A stretch of DNA of 64,000 bases from an uncultured Bacteroidales bacterium (GTDB lineage Bacteria; Bacteroidota; Bacteroidia; Bacteroidales; Paludibacteraceae), in NCBI GenBank assembly GCA_900317345.1, contig ONGK01000009.1, positions 1 to 64,000 of the forward strand. The letters are read 5' to 3'. The translations under genes and the position numbers were made by a program. Shown here one piece after another: positions 7,888 through 17,796 of this stretch; within the stretch, counting starts at the first letter, position 1, and each line of letters begins with the position of its first letter. Below the pieces are notes generated by a model. It worked only from the letters and a program-made list of their open reading frames with translations, made no database searches and was not told the origin of the DNA.

Positions 7888-9273
7888 TTATTGTTTCAAA
7901 TAATTAAACGCGTTTTCGGTAATCTTGGCGATATTCTTGTGGTAGTATTGCGTACCTTCTTCGCCGGCAATGGAATACCAGTCATAGCATCCTGAACCGA
8001 TACAAATGATAGCTCCGTGGCTATCTGTGCGTTTGAACTCCCATGCCACTACAGCGTCCGCGCCTCCGGCGATGTCGTGCGCACCGGTCTTCTCGCAGAA
8101 GACAGTCCGGTCAGCATATCCACCCCAGTCTGCACCGATATGGTACTGCGCGGTAGAGTTGGTGATGCGGTAGCCCTCATCGCAGGTATAGACATGATCC
8201 AACGCTTCGTTGTTCATGATGAGGTTCTGCCACAAAGCATGGTCGGTGTGGCCGGTGATAGCGAACTCCCACGGACCGCCAACGCGCTCCGCTTCGTCCT
8301 CTTTCTTTCCCCAGGCATTGTTCGGGAAACACTCTGCTTCACCCAGGTAGAACGGCAGATTGACCGCATAACGCGTCAAGAGGAAAGAGCCGCCTGCTTG
8401 GTAGAACTCTTTGAGTTTGTCGGTTACCAGCGGGTCCACAGCCTCCGGTGCATTGGCTTCAAAGGCGCCTTTGCCTTCCAGACCGCCGTCCTTGTGGAAA
8501 TGCCACCAGATTACTTTGCAGTCCGTCATCACCACGCGTCCCAGTTTGAGGTCTTCAAACGAAGCGTAGTCAGAGTTCTCGATATTGCTCAGCATCCAGT
8601 TGACAGCCTCCTGCTCTTCAGGATTGAGCTGTGCTACCGTCTGCGCCAATCCCAGATAGAGGAAGACCGGATTACCTTTCTCCTTGACGGTGACCGTGTA
8701 GGTCGTAGAAGCCGTGTTGTAGGTAACCGTGAAATCCACCGGATTAGTGAAATCACACGGCAGACCGGATTGCGGCGACACAGTAGCGCCATCGGTGGTC
8801 TTGATGGTCGGCACGAGGCTCTTGATATCCGTGCCGACAGGAACGGAAACGCTGATGGTATGAGCCACTTGGTCTACGATGCCGAGATAGAGGTCGTTGA
8901 GCACGAAGGAGAGGATACGTGCCTCATCGTGCTTGACGCTCACTTTATAGTCCTGGAACACATTGCCGTTCTCTACGTGCATGACGATGGGCGAGGTCAT
9001 ATTGAATTTGTCACCTACCTTGTAGTTCGCAGTGGCACCTGCTGAGAGTTTGAGCGCAGTGAGAGTCATAAGATGTGCGTCGTACGTCTCCGGCACACCT
9101 ACCACTACGGTACGTGCGGCATGGTCAACCACGCCGGGATAGGTATCCAGCACCAGGCTGTCGATACGGCAATCACCGGAGATATCAAACGAACTGGTTT
9201 TCTTGTTGCAACTCAACAAGAACAACGTACAGAGTGACAAAGTACAAAGTACTATTTTATTGATTGCTTTCAT
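7888..9273 (-). CDS. Surface glycan-binding lipoprotein, DUF4960 type (BT1761-like)
   Basis: 461 aa from the ATG at 9273. A lipoprotein signal (LFLLSC) anchors it. Residues 30-205 hold two repeated Ig-like modules (DSLVLDTYPGVVDHAARTV; SFVLNDLYLGIVDQVAHTI), typical of DUF5018-like spacers. The C-terminal half (LYLGLAQTVAQLNPEEQEAV to the end) resembles DUF4960, the levan-binding module of BT1761 in B. thetaiotaomicron. Its place directly after susD matches the SGBP position in known fructan loci. Role: binding fructan at the cell surface and passing it to the SusCD transporter. The signal-peptide DNA is made of degenerate heptamers. Confidence 0.85.
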   Translation of the reverse strand: MKAINKIVLCTLSLCTLFLLSCNKKTSSFDISGDCRIDSLVLDTYPGVVDHAARTVVVGVPETYDAHLMTLTALKLSAGATANYKVGDKFNMTSPIVMHVENGNVFQDYKVSVKHDEARILSFVLNDLYLGIVDQVAHTISVSVPVGTDIKSLVPTIKTTDGATVSPQSGLPCDFTNPVDFTVTYNTASTTYTVTVKEKGNPVFLYLGLAQTVAQLNPEEQEAVNWMLSNIENSDYASFEDLKLGRVVMTDCKVIWWHFHKDGGLEGKGAFEANAPEAVDPLVTDKLKEFYQAGGSFLLTRYAVNLPFYLGEAECFPNNAWGKKEDEAERVGGPWEFAITGHTDHALWQNLIMNNEALDHVYTCDEGYRITNSTAQYHIGADWGGYADRTVFCEKTGAHDIAGGADAVVAWEFKRTDSHGAIICIGSGCYDWYSIAGEEGTQYYHKNIAKITENAFNYLKQ

Positions 9274-9305
9274 ATACATTACCAATTACAAATTACCAAT
9301 TACCA
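9229..9305. repeat. Two runs of degenerate 7-mer tandem repeats
   Basis: 9229-9256 reads ACAGAGT GACAAAG TACAAAG and lies inside the lipoprotein signal peptide. 9278-9305 reads ATTACCA ATTACAA ATTACCA ATTACCA and spans the susD stop codon and the spacer. Both have an exact 7-nt period. Confidence 0.75.
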
Positions 9306-11041
9306 ATATTTTGTGTATAATGCCCGTTGGAGGCAGCCACCTGCTTATGCGGGATAGGCAGATACTCGTTCTTGTTGGCCGTGAAACGCGCACTGGTGTA
9401 GATACGGCAGTCGTTTGCCTCCTCTACGTAGTACTTGTTAATCACAGGCTCAGCCTCTCCCCAACGCACGAGGTCGAAGAAACGCTCGGACTCCATAGCC
9501 AGTTCCAGACGGCGTTCCATCTTCACTTTAGCGAGCGCATTCGAGTAGTCGTTATAGGGTTTGATACGGATCTTTGCACCGTACTTGGAGTCATATCCGG
9601 CGAGCATACCTATGCTTCGCGAAGCGCGATTGCGGATTTGGTTGACGATATCGATAGCCTCATCATTGCGTCCCAGCTGTGCCAGTGCCTCAGCGCGCAT
9701 CAACAGAACGTCCGCATAGCGAACCACAATACGGTTCATCGGTGTTCCGAACCACAGCGCGGAGCGAATGAGATATCCGCTGGCGGGGTCCACATTGTGC
9801 TTGAGGGTGACGTTATAACCATACAGACCATTGGAACGACTCCAGTTTTGGGTACGGTTCATCATGAGGTCAGGATTGAACTCATACGGGAAACCGGAGA
9901 TACCCACGGTCAACCACAGACGCGGGTCGGCCGTCTCGGTGGCAGGGTCGAAATCATTATCGTTGAAATTTTCGATATACGGCAGTCCTTCTGCGTTGGT
10001 TCGGAACGCATTCACGAGGTTCTGGCTGGGCTTGTAGAAATCGCAACCGCCATCGGTAACACCCTCGATAGCCGGTACCATAAGTCCGTACGACCAGTTA
10101 CAGTTACCTAAGTTCGTACCATCGTTGGTCGAGTATTGCATTGCCCAGAGGCTCTCCTTGCCGTTCTCATATTGCGGCTCGGGACGGAAGTTATTATGGA
10201 AATCATCCTCCAAACCATACCCACCGGCGGTATAGATATTCTCCTCGGTATAGAGAAGCACTTTCTCCAAATCCTGCTGGTTGATAGAGGTGACCTGATG
10301 CGAAGTAGGATCGTCCTGGCGGTATGCTTTGTAGAGATATACTTTCGCCAGCATACCAGCCGCAGAAGCCTGCGTCGGACGCCCTTTCTCTACTTGCGTA
10401 GCGGGCAATACACTATACGCATATTCAAGGTCATCGGCGATGAGTTGCCATCCTTCGTCATTGGTATATTGGGTGTTGCTTAGTGCGTTATAGCCTTCCT
10501 GCTTCATCCGCGGGTCCATCACAAAGGGGATATTCTTGTACAGGCGCTTGAGCAAGAAATGACCATATGCACGCAGGAACCGCATTTCACCCAGTCGTTG
10601 TGCTTTCAGCTGATAGGTGTTCGGCATACTCTCTAACGCAGCAATGGCGGCATTCACACGGCTCAAACAGTTATACAGACGCTCCCACATGTCGTTGATA
10701 TTCCAGTTGGTGGTCAGAATACCCTGGCTGATTTCCAATTGATGGAAGACATCGCCATCATTCTCAGATATACCGCCTTTGTAAGCATCATCGGAGCGAA
10801 CATCAAAGTTCCACATTGAGAACGATGAGTTAATATCCTCCGCAGAGATAAAGATGGCATAGGCGGAGATACAGATATTGTCGATATACAGCGGGTCATT
10901 TACCTGGTCCTCGCTCAGCGTCGCTTGCGGCACATCCTGGTTAAGGAAATTGTCACAACTACTTAAGAGCAAGGAGCAAGGAATAAGGAGTAAGGACAAA
11001 TATGCCTTAGTGATATTCTTCGTTTTCATATTACGTTTCAT
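9293..11041 (-). CDS. SusD/RagB-family nutrient-binding lipoprotein of the fructan locus
   Basis: 582 aa (578 if started at the second ATG, 11029). The lipobox LLSSC is followed by DNFLNQDVPQATLSEDQV. TPR-like helices (NDMWERLYNCLSRVNAAI; GEMRFLRAYGHFLLKRLY) and the C-terminal RYADVLLMRAEALAQLGR ... IVNQIRNRA segment are diagnostic of SusD. SusD forms the hinged lid of the SusC barrel and binds oligosaccharide at the surface. It follows susC by about 45 bp. The signal-peptide DNA contains degenerate heptamers (10967-11001). Confidence 0.95.
   Translation of the reverse strand: MKRNMKTKNITKAYLSLLLIPCSLLLSSCDNFLNQDVPQATLSEDQVNDPLYIDNICISAYAIFISAEDINSSFSMWNFDVRSDDAYKGGISENDGDVFHQLEISQGILTTNWNINDMWERLYNCLSRVNAAIAALESMPNTYQLKAQRLGEMRFLRAYGHFLLKRLYKNIPFVMDPRMKQEGYNALSNTQYTNDEGWQLIADDLEYAYSVLPATQVEKGRPTQASAAGMLAKVYLYKAYRQDDPTSHQVTSINQQDLEKVLLYTEENIYTAGGYGLEDDFHNNFRPEPQYENGKESLWAMQYSTNDGTNLGNCNWSYGLMVPAIEGVTDGGCDFYKPSQNLVNAFRTNAEGLPYIENFNDNDFDPATETADPRLWLTVGISGFPYEFNPDLMMNRTQNWSRSNGLYGYNVTLKHNVDPASGYLIRSALWFGTPMNRIVVRYADVLLMRAEALAQLGRNDEAIDIVNQIRNRASRSIGMLAGYDSKYGAKIRIKPYNDYSNALAKVKMERRLELAMESERFFDLVRWGEAEPVINKYYVEEANDCRIYTSARFTANKNEYLPIPHKQVAASNGHYTQNIGNW
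10967..11001. repeat. Degenerate 7-mer repeat in the susD signal peptide
   Basis: GAGCAAG GAGCAAG GAATAAG GAGTAAG GACAAAT, five units of 7 nt, encode the hydrophobic core (LSLLLIPCSLLL) of the SusD signal peptide on the minus strand. Confidence 0.75.
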
Positions 11042-11086
11042 TTTAGTCTTTTGTCTTGATTCTTTTAGCGAAGCGGTCTTTGCTCC

Positions 11087-14000
11087 TTAGAACGTTACTT
11101 TCGTTCCCAAGGTTACCGTCAGCGGGATAGGATAACCGAAGGTCGGTACCTCCGGGTCAACACCCGTGAACTTAGCCGAGTGGATAGTGAATACGTTCTG
11201 CGCAGAAACGAACCAACGCCAGTTCTGCATCAGCATTTTACTGCAAGCCGATTTAGGCAGGTTGTAGCCCAACTGCAGATTGCGCAGTTTAAGGAACGAA
11301 CCATCCTCTACGAAATAGGTGCTGACACGTGTCTCGTTGTTGTTATTATTGGTCGACAGCGCAGGGATATTGCTATTAGGGTTGGTGGGACTCCATGCGT
11401 CCAATACGCGCGTTCCTTTATTGAGGTTCGCCACGTTCACACCGGTCCATAGATCCGTCTGCTGCTTGAAGTCTTTCGTGATGACCTGCTGACCGCCTAC
11501 ACCTTGGAAGAAGAGCGTCAGGTCGAAACCTTTGTACTCAAAGTAGAAGTTTGCACCGAATGAAACGGCGGGAATAGGAGTATATATCCATGTCTGGTCT
11601 TTCTCGGTAACAACACCATCGCCATTGATATCGCGGTAACGGATACGTCCCAGACCAGCACCCTCTTGGATGGCATGGTTGTCAATCTCCTCCTGACTTT
11701 TGAAAATACCGTCAGCAATATATCCTACCTGCGAACCGATAGCATGACCGACTACCGACTGCACGCCGTTGCCGCCGAAGGCACCGCTGGCCGCTACCGT
11801 GGGCGGCATATCGATTACCTTATTGTCATAATGAGAGATATTGGCGGAGATATCGTATTTGAAACCGCCTTTAGTCTGGTTGCGGTAACCCAACTGGAAC
11901 TCTACACCCATATTATCCACCGCACCGGCGTTCACCCACTGCGATGCGCCTTCTCCCATCACACCGATGCCGGTCATCAGGACGAGAATATCTTTCGTTT
12001 GCTTGTAGAACCAGTCGAACGAACCGTAGAACGTCTGCTTGAAGAAAGAGAAGTCAAGACCGACGTTGGTCTGCGAGGTGGTCTCCCATTTGATATCGTC
12101 GTTGCCCAACTGCACACGGCGGAAACCGGAAGGAAGGATACCGCCTCCGTTGGTGCCGGCAATGTCGTAGGATGTACCATAGGACTGACCGCCACTCTCG
12201 TTCACGCCGTAGTTGGAGTCGTAGATAGTATAGCGTGCGGTGGCATTGATGTCCTGGTTACCTGTCTGGCCCCATGAAGCGCGGATCTTGAGATCGTCAA
12301 GCCACGATGAAGCACCGCTCATGAACTTCTCTTGACTGATACGCCAACCGGCAGATACAGAGGGGAAGAAAGCAAAACGGTTGTTCTTACCGAAGCGGCT
12401 CGAACCGTCATAACGCATCGTCAGAGAGACGAGGTAACGGTTGTCATAGCTATAGTTCGCTTTTCCAAAGAAAGAGATCAGCGAGAAACTGCCGCCACCG
12501 CCGTAGGACTGGGCTGTACCCGTTCCTGCAGATGGCCACATGTATGTCGGCTTGAGCACGATGAAGTCCTCCTTGTATGCGGAGAACCACTCGTCTATCT
12601 GCCTGTTGAGCTCCGTACCTAACAAGAAGTCTGCGCGGTGCTTGCCAATCTCCAGATTATAGGTGATGATGGCGTTCCACATCCATTTCGTCCAATGCTC
12701 TTGCTTCGCCTCCACGGCATTCTTGTCGTTGGCGACCACGCCTTCATTGATAGGATACGTAAAGAAACGCTGCTTCTTCTGCGCATAGTCCAGACCGGCT
12801 GTGGTACGGATATTCAGACCCTTAATCGGGTTGATATTGAGGAATACGTTTCCGAACACACGCCAATAGGTATAGCGATTGTCTTTGTTGCGTTCCAAGA
12901 TAGATAACGGGTTTTCGCGCTGAGGGAAACCGCTGGACGAAGGAGCCTGCGCCAAATCGCCGTTGGTCGTATATACCGGCAGCAAAGGGTTGTACTGCAG
13001 CACACTCTCTATGTAACCGCCGGGAGCGCCCACTTCTGAAGTGCGGCTGAGCGTGAAGTTCTCACCAATAGTCACGATATCTTTCAGCATCTTATAGTCG
13101 CTGTTCACACGCGCCGAGAAACGGTCAAAGTCGGTCATCTTGATGATACCGTCGTTCTTGTAGTAACCGAGTGAGAAGAAAGCACTTCCTTTCGGACCGC
13201 CGCTGCTCACAGATACGTTGTAGTTCTGTATCACACCGGGACGAGTCGTCTCTGCGAACCAGTCGGTGTTGCTTACCGGCACTGTTCCTGCAGCATCGAG
13301 GTATTTGTTGAGCGAGATGTTATTAAGAACAGGCTGACCCAACTCGTTATAGCCCCAATCGTAATGATAGCCCAATACGTTGGTGTTCGGGTCGGCGGTT
13401 CCGTCATTCACGTACGCCTGCCACATGGCACGACCGAACTGCTCAGAATTGAGGACACGCATCCGATTTACGTAGTTCTGTACCGCTACAGAGGCGTCCA
13501 GCGTCACATTCAGCTTACCCTCCGCGCCTTTCTTGGTCGTGATGATGATGACACCGTTGGCAGCACGCGAACCGTATATACTCGCGGACGCAGCATCTTT
13601 GAGCACCTGGATGGACTCGATATCGTTGGGGTTTAACTCGTGCATACCCGACGTGGTAGGCACACCGTCAATGACATAAAGAGGGTCATTGGACGAGTTT
13701 AAAGAACCTGTACCGCGGATACGAACCGTAGCCGCTCCTGACGGGTTACCGTCGGCAGAGATGTTCATGCCCGGCACTTTACCTTGCAGCGCTTTCATGG
13801 GGTTGTTTTCTTGCTGTTTCTCAAGGTCGGAAGCACTGATAGCGGTCACAGCACCGGTCAAATCAGCTTTGCGCTGGGTGGTGTAACCCGTTACCACCAC
13901 TTCGTCCAGCAATTCGCTGTCTTCAGCCAACAACACTTTCAAGTTCTCGCCGGAGCTCACAGCTTGTGCTGCATAGCCTACATAACTGATTTCCAGCGTA

Positions 14001-14197
14001 GCACCATCCGCAACGTCCAGGGTGAAGTTACCGTCAAAGTCGGTAATAGTACCATTGGTCGTGCCTTTCTCCAATACACTGGCTCCGATGATCGGTTCGC
14101 TCGTAGCCTTGTCTATAACTACACCCGATGCCGGGCGTGCCATGATTGGCAGGGCAAAAAGCGCCATCAGTAGCCATGTGAAAAATGTTTTTCTCAT
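11087..14197 (-). CDS. SusC/RagA-family TonB-dependent outer-membrane transporter
   Basis: 1036 aa, signal peptide cleaved near MARPA. Domain order is a carboxypeptidase-regulatory-like domain (about 22-105), the SusC TonB box region DEVVVTGYTTQRKADLTGAV, the plug (about 120-230, VRIRGTGSLN, DPLYVIDGVPT, ASIYGSRAANGVIIITTKKG), then a beta-barrel ending in VTLGTKVTF with a terminal Phe. It imports fructo-oligosaccharides together with SusD, driven by TonB/ExbBD encoded elsewhere. It is 19 bp downstream of the fructokinase gene, hence in the same operon. Confidence 0.97.
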   Translation of the reverse strand: MRKTFFTWLLMALFALPIMARPASGVVIDKATSEPIIGASVLEKGTTNGTITDFDGNFTLDVADGATLEISYVGYAAQAVSSGENLKVLLAEDSELLDEVVVTGYTTQRKADLTGAVTAISASDLEKQQENNPMKALQGKVPGMNISADGNPSGAATVRIRGTGSLNSSNDPLYVIDGVPTTSGMHELNPNDIESIQVLKDAASASIYGSRAANGVIIITTKKGAEGKLNVTLDASVAVQNYVNRMRVLNSEQFGRAMWQAYVNDGTADPNTNVLGYHYDWGYNELGQPVLNNISLNKYLDAAGTVPVSNTDWFAETTRPGVIQNYNVSVSSGGPKGSAFFSLGYYKNDGIIKMTDFDRFSARVNSDYKMLKDIVTIGENFTLSRTSEVGAPGGYIESVLQYNPLLPVYTTNGDLAQAPSSSGFPQRENPLSILERNKDNRYTYWRVFGNVFLNINPIKGLNIRTTAGLDYAQKKQRFFTYPINEGVVANDKNAVEAKQEHWTKWMWNAIITYNLEIGKHRADFLLGTELNRQIDEWFSAYKEDFIVLKPTYMWPSAGTGTAQSYGGGGSFSLISFFGKANYSYDNRYLVSLTMRYDGSSRFGKNNRFAFFPSVSAGWRISQEKFMSGASSWLDDLKIRASWGQTGNQDINATARYTIYDSNYGVNESGGQSYGTSYDIAGTNGGGILPSGFRRVQLGNDDIKWETTSQTNVGLDFSFFKQTFYGSFDWFYKQTKDILVLMTGIGVMGEGASQWVNAGAVDNMGVEFQLGYRNQTKGGFKYDISANISHYDNKVIDMPPTVAASGAFGGNGVQSVVGHAIGSQVGYIADGIFKSQEEIDNHAIQEGAGLGRIRYRDINGDGVVTEKDQTWIYTPIPAVSFGANFYFEYKGFDLTLFFQGVGGQQVITKDFKQQTDLWTGVNVANLNKGTRVLDAWSPTNPNSNIPALSTNNNNNETRVSTYFVEDGSFLKLRNLQLGYNLPKSACSKMLMQNWRWFVSAQNVFTIHSAKFTGVDPEVPTFGYPIPLTVTLGTKVTF

Positions 14198-14216
14198 GAT
14201 TGTTTGTTATTTAAGA

Positions 14217-15119
14217 TTATTTAAAATTATCCGGAATCACAGGCATAGCGCCGTTTTGCGTGCATACAAATGCAGAAACGGCAACGGCTTTCTCGTGCGC
14301 TTCGCGAATCGATTTGCCGAGCAGTATCTGTGCCACAAAGGTAGCGGTGAACGAGTCTCCGGCACCGACGGTATCGGCCACTTTCACTTTCGGGGTTGCT
14401 ACATAACTCTCCTCGGTTTCGGTGAAGACATACGAACCGATGGCGCCACAGGTGAGGATGAGCATCTTCAGGTCATATTTGGCAATGAGGTCACGGCATA
14501 CAAAACGCGTCTTCTCCGGGTCCTCAGCAATGAGTTTGCCGGGTACGGACGATACACCGAGCAGCATAGTGGCCACTACATCCAACTCCTCATCATTAAT
14601 CTTGAGCACATTAGCGCGACTGAGCGATTCGGCAATCACTTCTGCCGTGAACCAGTTCTGGCGCAGGTTGATGTCAAAGACACGCAGGGCGGCCTTCGGC
14701 GCTTCGTCCAGGAAAGCATGGATGGTTTCACGACTGGTCTGCGAGCGCTGTGCCAGCGAACCGAAGCAGATAGCCTGTGCATGACGAGCCGTATAGAGCA
14801 TTTCATCGGTCAAAGGGATATTGTCCCACGCCACGCCAAGGCAAATGTCATACTGCGGAATACCCTTGGCATCCAGTGTCACTTTGACAGTACCCGTGGG
14901 TTGCTCCACAACGGGCAAAATATGGTTGAGACCCACTTTTTCAAAGGTCTCTACAATCTCCTCGCCCAGTTCGTCATCACCGATGGCAGAGATAGCGCAG
15001 CCGTTGAGGCCGAATTGGGAAACATGATAGGCAAAGTTAGCCGGTGCACCGCCGAGTTTGCGTCCATCCGGCAGGCAGTCGAACAATGCCTCGCCTATTC
15101 CTACTACGTATTTTTCCAT
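14217..15119 (-). CDS. Fructokinase (PfkB/ribokinase family)
   Basis: 300 aa, cytoplasmic. Signature 1 is the KLGGAPANFAYH region near residue 25 and signature 2 is DTVGAGDSFTATF near residue 250, with the catalytic Asp in GAGDSF. It phosphorylates fructose released from fructan. It lies between the MFS permease (19 bp) and susC (19 bp). The order permease-kinase-SusCD-GH32 matches B. thetaiotaomicron BT1757-BT1765. Other PfkB substrates cannot be excluded, but the context strongly favours fructose. Confidence 0.92.
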   Translation of the reverse strand: MEKYVVGIGEALFDCLPDGRKLGGAPANFAYHVSQFGLNGCAISAIGDDELGEEIVETFEKVGLNHILPVVEQPTGTVKVTLDAKGIPQYDICLGVAWDNIPLTDEMLYTARHAQAICFGSLAQRSQTSRETIHAFLDEAPKAALRVFDINLRQNWFTAEVIAESLSRANVLKINDEELDVVATMLLGVSSVPGKLIAEDPEKTRFVCRDLIAKYDLKMLILTCGAIGSYVFTETEESYVATPKVKVADTVGAGDSFTATFVAQILLGKSIREAHEKAVAVSAFVCTQNGAMPVIPDNFK

Positions 15120-15138
15120 ATGAATGATATTGATTTAG

Positions 15139-16299
15139 TTATTTCTTGATTTTCAGCGTATAGAACGTCAGATAGAGCGCACCTACGGTCATCACGCATA
15201 CGGCGCCGATGGTGCCGAAGGCCTGCGATGCATAGCCCATAAAGAGCGGGAAGATTGTACCGCCGAACAGACCCATAATCATCAGTCCGGATACCTCATT
15301 CTGCTTCTCCGGCTCCGCTTTGAGCGCTTCCGCAAAGACGATGGAGAAGATATTGGAGTTGCCGAAACCGACGAGTGCAATACCCGTATAGAGCACGGCT
15401 TGCGTCTGACCAATACTCATCAGCGCCATAGCCACCACCATCATCAATGCCGAGATGGCGAAGAACGTCTTGCTCGATACATAGCGCAGGATGAACGAAC
15501 CGCTGAAGCAGCCGATGGTACGGAAGATGAAATAGAGCGAAGTGGCAAACGCCGCTTGATGCAGCGACCATCCGAGACGCTCCATCAATAACTTCGGAGC
15601 CGTAGTATTCGTTCCTACGTCAATGCCCACATGGCACATGATACCCAGGAAACAGAGCAGTACGAACGGGCGGCCGAGCAGTTTAAAGCAGTCTGCAAAA
15701 CCCGATGCCTTGCCCTGGATAGGTTTCTCTTCGATTTTGGTCATATAGAGGAAAATAGCCGCCAGCACACCGATGATGCCGTAGATGACAAAGATGATAC
15801 GCCAGTCCAGACCGAAAGACGGGATAGCTGCTACTGCGCCCCACGTCATGATGATTGGCGCCATAAACGATGCAATAGCCTTGACGAACTGACCAAAGGT
15901 CAGCGTAGCGGCTAACTTATCACCGCTGATGAGGTTCGTCACAAGTGGGTTGAGACTGGTCTGCATGATGGCGTTGCCGATACCGAGCAGCGAGAAGGCT
16001 ATCAGCATCAAATGATAGCCATTGCCGAAAAGCGGCAGCACCAGCGAGAGCAGCGTAACGCCTAACGAGACGAGAACAGTGTTCTTGCGACCGATACGGT
16101 TCATCAGCGCCGACGTCGGCACCGAGAAAATAAGAAACCAGAAGAACACCAGGCTCGGAATGAAATACGTCTGCGATTCCGTCAAGCCGAGGTCGGCCTG
16201 CACATGATTCGATGCTGCGCCTACAAGGTCCACAAAACCCATTGTGAAGAAGGTTAGCATCACCGGCAAGAATGCCAGAAAGGAAGTTTTCTTTTCCAT
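15139..16299 (-). CDS. MFS sugar (fructose-type) permease, FucP-like
   Basis: 386 aa with about 12 hydrophobic helices (ending ...TVGALYLTFYTL). The MFS loop 2-3 motif is seen as NRIGRKNTVLV. It resembles FucP/glucose-galactose permeases, including the fructose permease BT1758. Predicted inner-membrane proton symporter bringing the monosaccharide into the cytoplasm for the adjacent kinase. It starts 17 bp after the GH32 stop. Confidence 0.88.
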   Translation of the reverse strand: MEKKTSFLAFLPVMLTFFTMGFVDLVGAASNHVQADLGLTESQTYFIPSLVFFWFLIFSVPTSALMNRIGRKNTVLVSLGVTLLSLVLPLFGNGYHLMLIAFSLLGIGNAIMQTSLNPLVTNLISGDKLAATLTFGQFVKAIASFMAPIIMTWGAVAAIPSFGLDWRIIFVIYGIIGVLAAIFLYMTKIEEKPIQGKASGFADCFKLLGRPFVLLCFLGIMCHVGIDVGTNTTAPKLLMERLGWSLHQAAFATSLYFIFRTIGCFSGSFILRYVSSKTFFAISALMMVVAMALMSIGQTQAVLYTGIALVGFGNSNIFSIVFAEALKAEPEKQNEVSGLMIMGLFGGTIFPLFMGYASQAFGTIGAVCVMTVGALYLTFYTLKIKK

Positions 16300-16306
16300 A
16301 AGTATT

Positions 16307-16334
16307 AAATTACAAATTACAAATCACAATCATA
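16307..16334. repeat. Degenerate 7-mer repeat at the end of the exo-GH32 gene
   Basis: AAATTAC AAATTAC AAATCAC AATCATA; four 7-nt units overlap the stop codon and last codons of the GH32 gene. Confidence 0.65.
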
Positions 16335-17729
16335 TATGGTTGCCTTACCGCCCTGCACGTCTATATGGCTGTAGGGCTTGGACGGGAAGACAAGATTGGT
16401 CATCGCCCAATAGCCGTTGGCATCAAACGCTTCGATGGAGCAGTGGTCGATGAATAGGATAACTTTGTATGTGTCTTGTTTGACAAAGAGCGGCGTGGTG
16501 GTATGTGCTGCAAAATCCTGAGAGAACGAGCAGTCACCCGAAGACGTGCGATCCATAGAAAACGTCTGCCGATGTGCATCAAGTGCCATCACTACGTTCT
16601 CGCCCTTGCTGTTGGAGAGCGTGATAACGCCGGTCTCGTTGCCGCTCATCTCCAGCTCTACGATAGCGATGTCGCCTAATTTCTTCGTCTCCTCGCCTTT
16701 GATAGCCATGCTTTCCGGAGAAGGCATCACGCGTACGCGCCACTCGCCCGCGTCATCCTTATACAATGATAAGTCACGCGCGATGGTGTTCTGCGAGCGA
16801 AAGGCTATCGTCGGTACATTATTCGCGTACTGCCAATTGGACATCCAGCCCATAGACACAATGCGTTGATTCGGTGCGTTATGCCATGTGAAAGTACTAT
16901 AGTTATCTTTACCATAGTCGAGCCATTTGGTCTCCTCCGGATCGTCGGTGCAAGTGAATGTATGTCCATTCCATTGGCCTATAAAATACTGCGTGGCGCT
17001 GCCTCCGAAAAGACCGCCCGGATTAAGGCTCACCAGTAAGACCCATTGGTCGCCGAACTGCAACAACTCCGGACACTCCCATACACCGCCGTGTGCTCCG
17101 TAACCGGTGCCGAAAGAGGACTCGTATTTCCATTCTTTGAGATCAGCCGAGGAATAGAAACGTATCTCCTGCTGACATGCCAGCGTCATGAGCCAGCGGT
17201 TGGTTTGCTCATCCCAACATACTTTCGGGTCGCGAAAATCAGCGATGTCGCCCATCAGAACAGGGTTTCCTTCGTATTTGGTAAAACTCATACCGCCATC
17301 GAGACTATAGGCAATTGATTGATGCTGACCGCATATCTCCGACTGAGTAAAAGCAGCCACGATGGCGTTCTCGCCAAAGCCCGCTGTGTTATTGCGGTCA
17401 ATAACAATCGAACCGGAGAAGATAGTGCCTAAAGAGTCCGGCGCAAGGGCTATCGGTTGTTGCTCCCAGTGAATGAGGTCGGTCGAGGTGGCATGAGCCC
17501 AGTGCATCGGACCCCAGGTCGTGCCAAAAGGATTGTGCTGATAGTAGAGATGCCAAACCTGAGCGGCATCATCGTAGAACATGCCATTGGGGTCATTCAT
17601 CCAGTTTTGAGCAGGAGAATGATGATAAACGGAGCGGAACGGTTCATCGGTGGGATGATAAGCCGGTTGATTCACACATGCTGTCATGGCGAAGGCTAAG
17701 AGTGCAAAAAAGAATGCTGTTTTTTTCAT
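16317..17729 (-). CDS. GH32 exo-fructanase/levanase lipoprotein
   Basis: 470 aa from the ATG at 17729. Upstream in-frame ATGs (17762, 17747) lie on or about 5 nt past the expected transcription start, so they are disfavoured. The lipobox is AMTAC (Cys18). Canonical GH32 motifs are QNWMNDPNG (nucleophile Asp46), ADFRDPKVCW and GVWECPELLQFG (acid/base Glu). The C-terminal sandwich (SIEAF) is complete. It resembles exo-acting fructosidases that release fructose from levan or inulin. It is the first gene of the operon, directly behind the promoter and inverted repeat. Confidence 0.9.
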   Translation of the reverse strand: MKKTAFFFALLAFAMTACVNQPAYHPTDEPFRSVYHHSPAQNWMNDPNGMFYDDAAQVWHLYYQHNPFGTTWGPMHWAHATSTDLIHWEQQPIALAPDSLGTIFSGSIVIDRNNTAGFGENAIVAAFTQSEICGQHQSIAYSLDGGMSFTKYEGNPVLMGDIADFRDPKVCWDEQTNRWLMTLACQQEIRFYSSADLKEWKYESSFGTGYGAHGGVWECPELLQFGDQWVLLVSLNPGGLFGGSATQYFIGQWNGHTFTCTDDPEETKWLDYGKDNYSTFTWHNAPNQRIVSMGWMSNWQYANNVPTIAFRSQNTIARDLSLYKDDAGEWRVRVMPSPESMAIKGEETKKLGDIAIVELEMSGNETGVITLSNSKGENVVMALDAHRQTFSMDRTSSGDCSFSQDFAAHTTTPLFVKQDTYKVILFIDHCSIEAFDANGYWAMTNLVFPSKPYSHIDVQGGKATIYDCDL

Positions 17730-17759
17730 TGTATTATGTTGTTTCATGTTTTGACGGTG

Positions 17760-17791
17760 CAAAAGTACTCTTATTTTCGTACGTGCGCAAA
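17760..17791 (-). promoter_or_regulatory. Promoter of the fructan utilisation operon
   Basis: On the minus strand TTTG (17791-17788), a 20-bp spacer and TACTTTTG (17767-17760) match the Bacteroidota consensus. Transcription would begin near 17752, about 23 nt before the chosen ATG. Confidence 0.8.
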
Positions 17792-17796
17792 AAATA

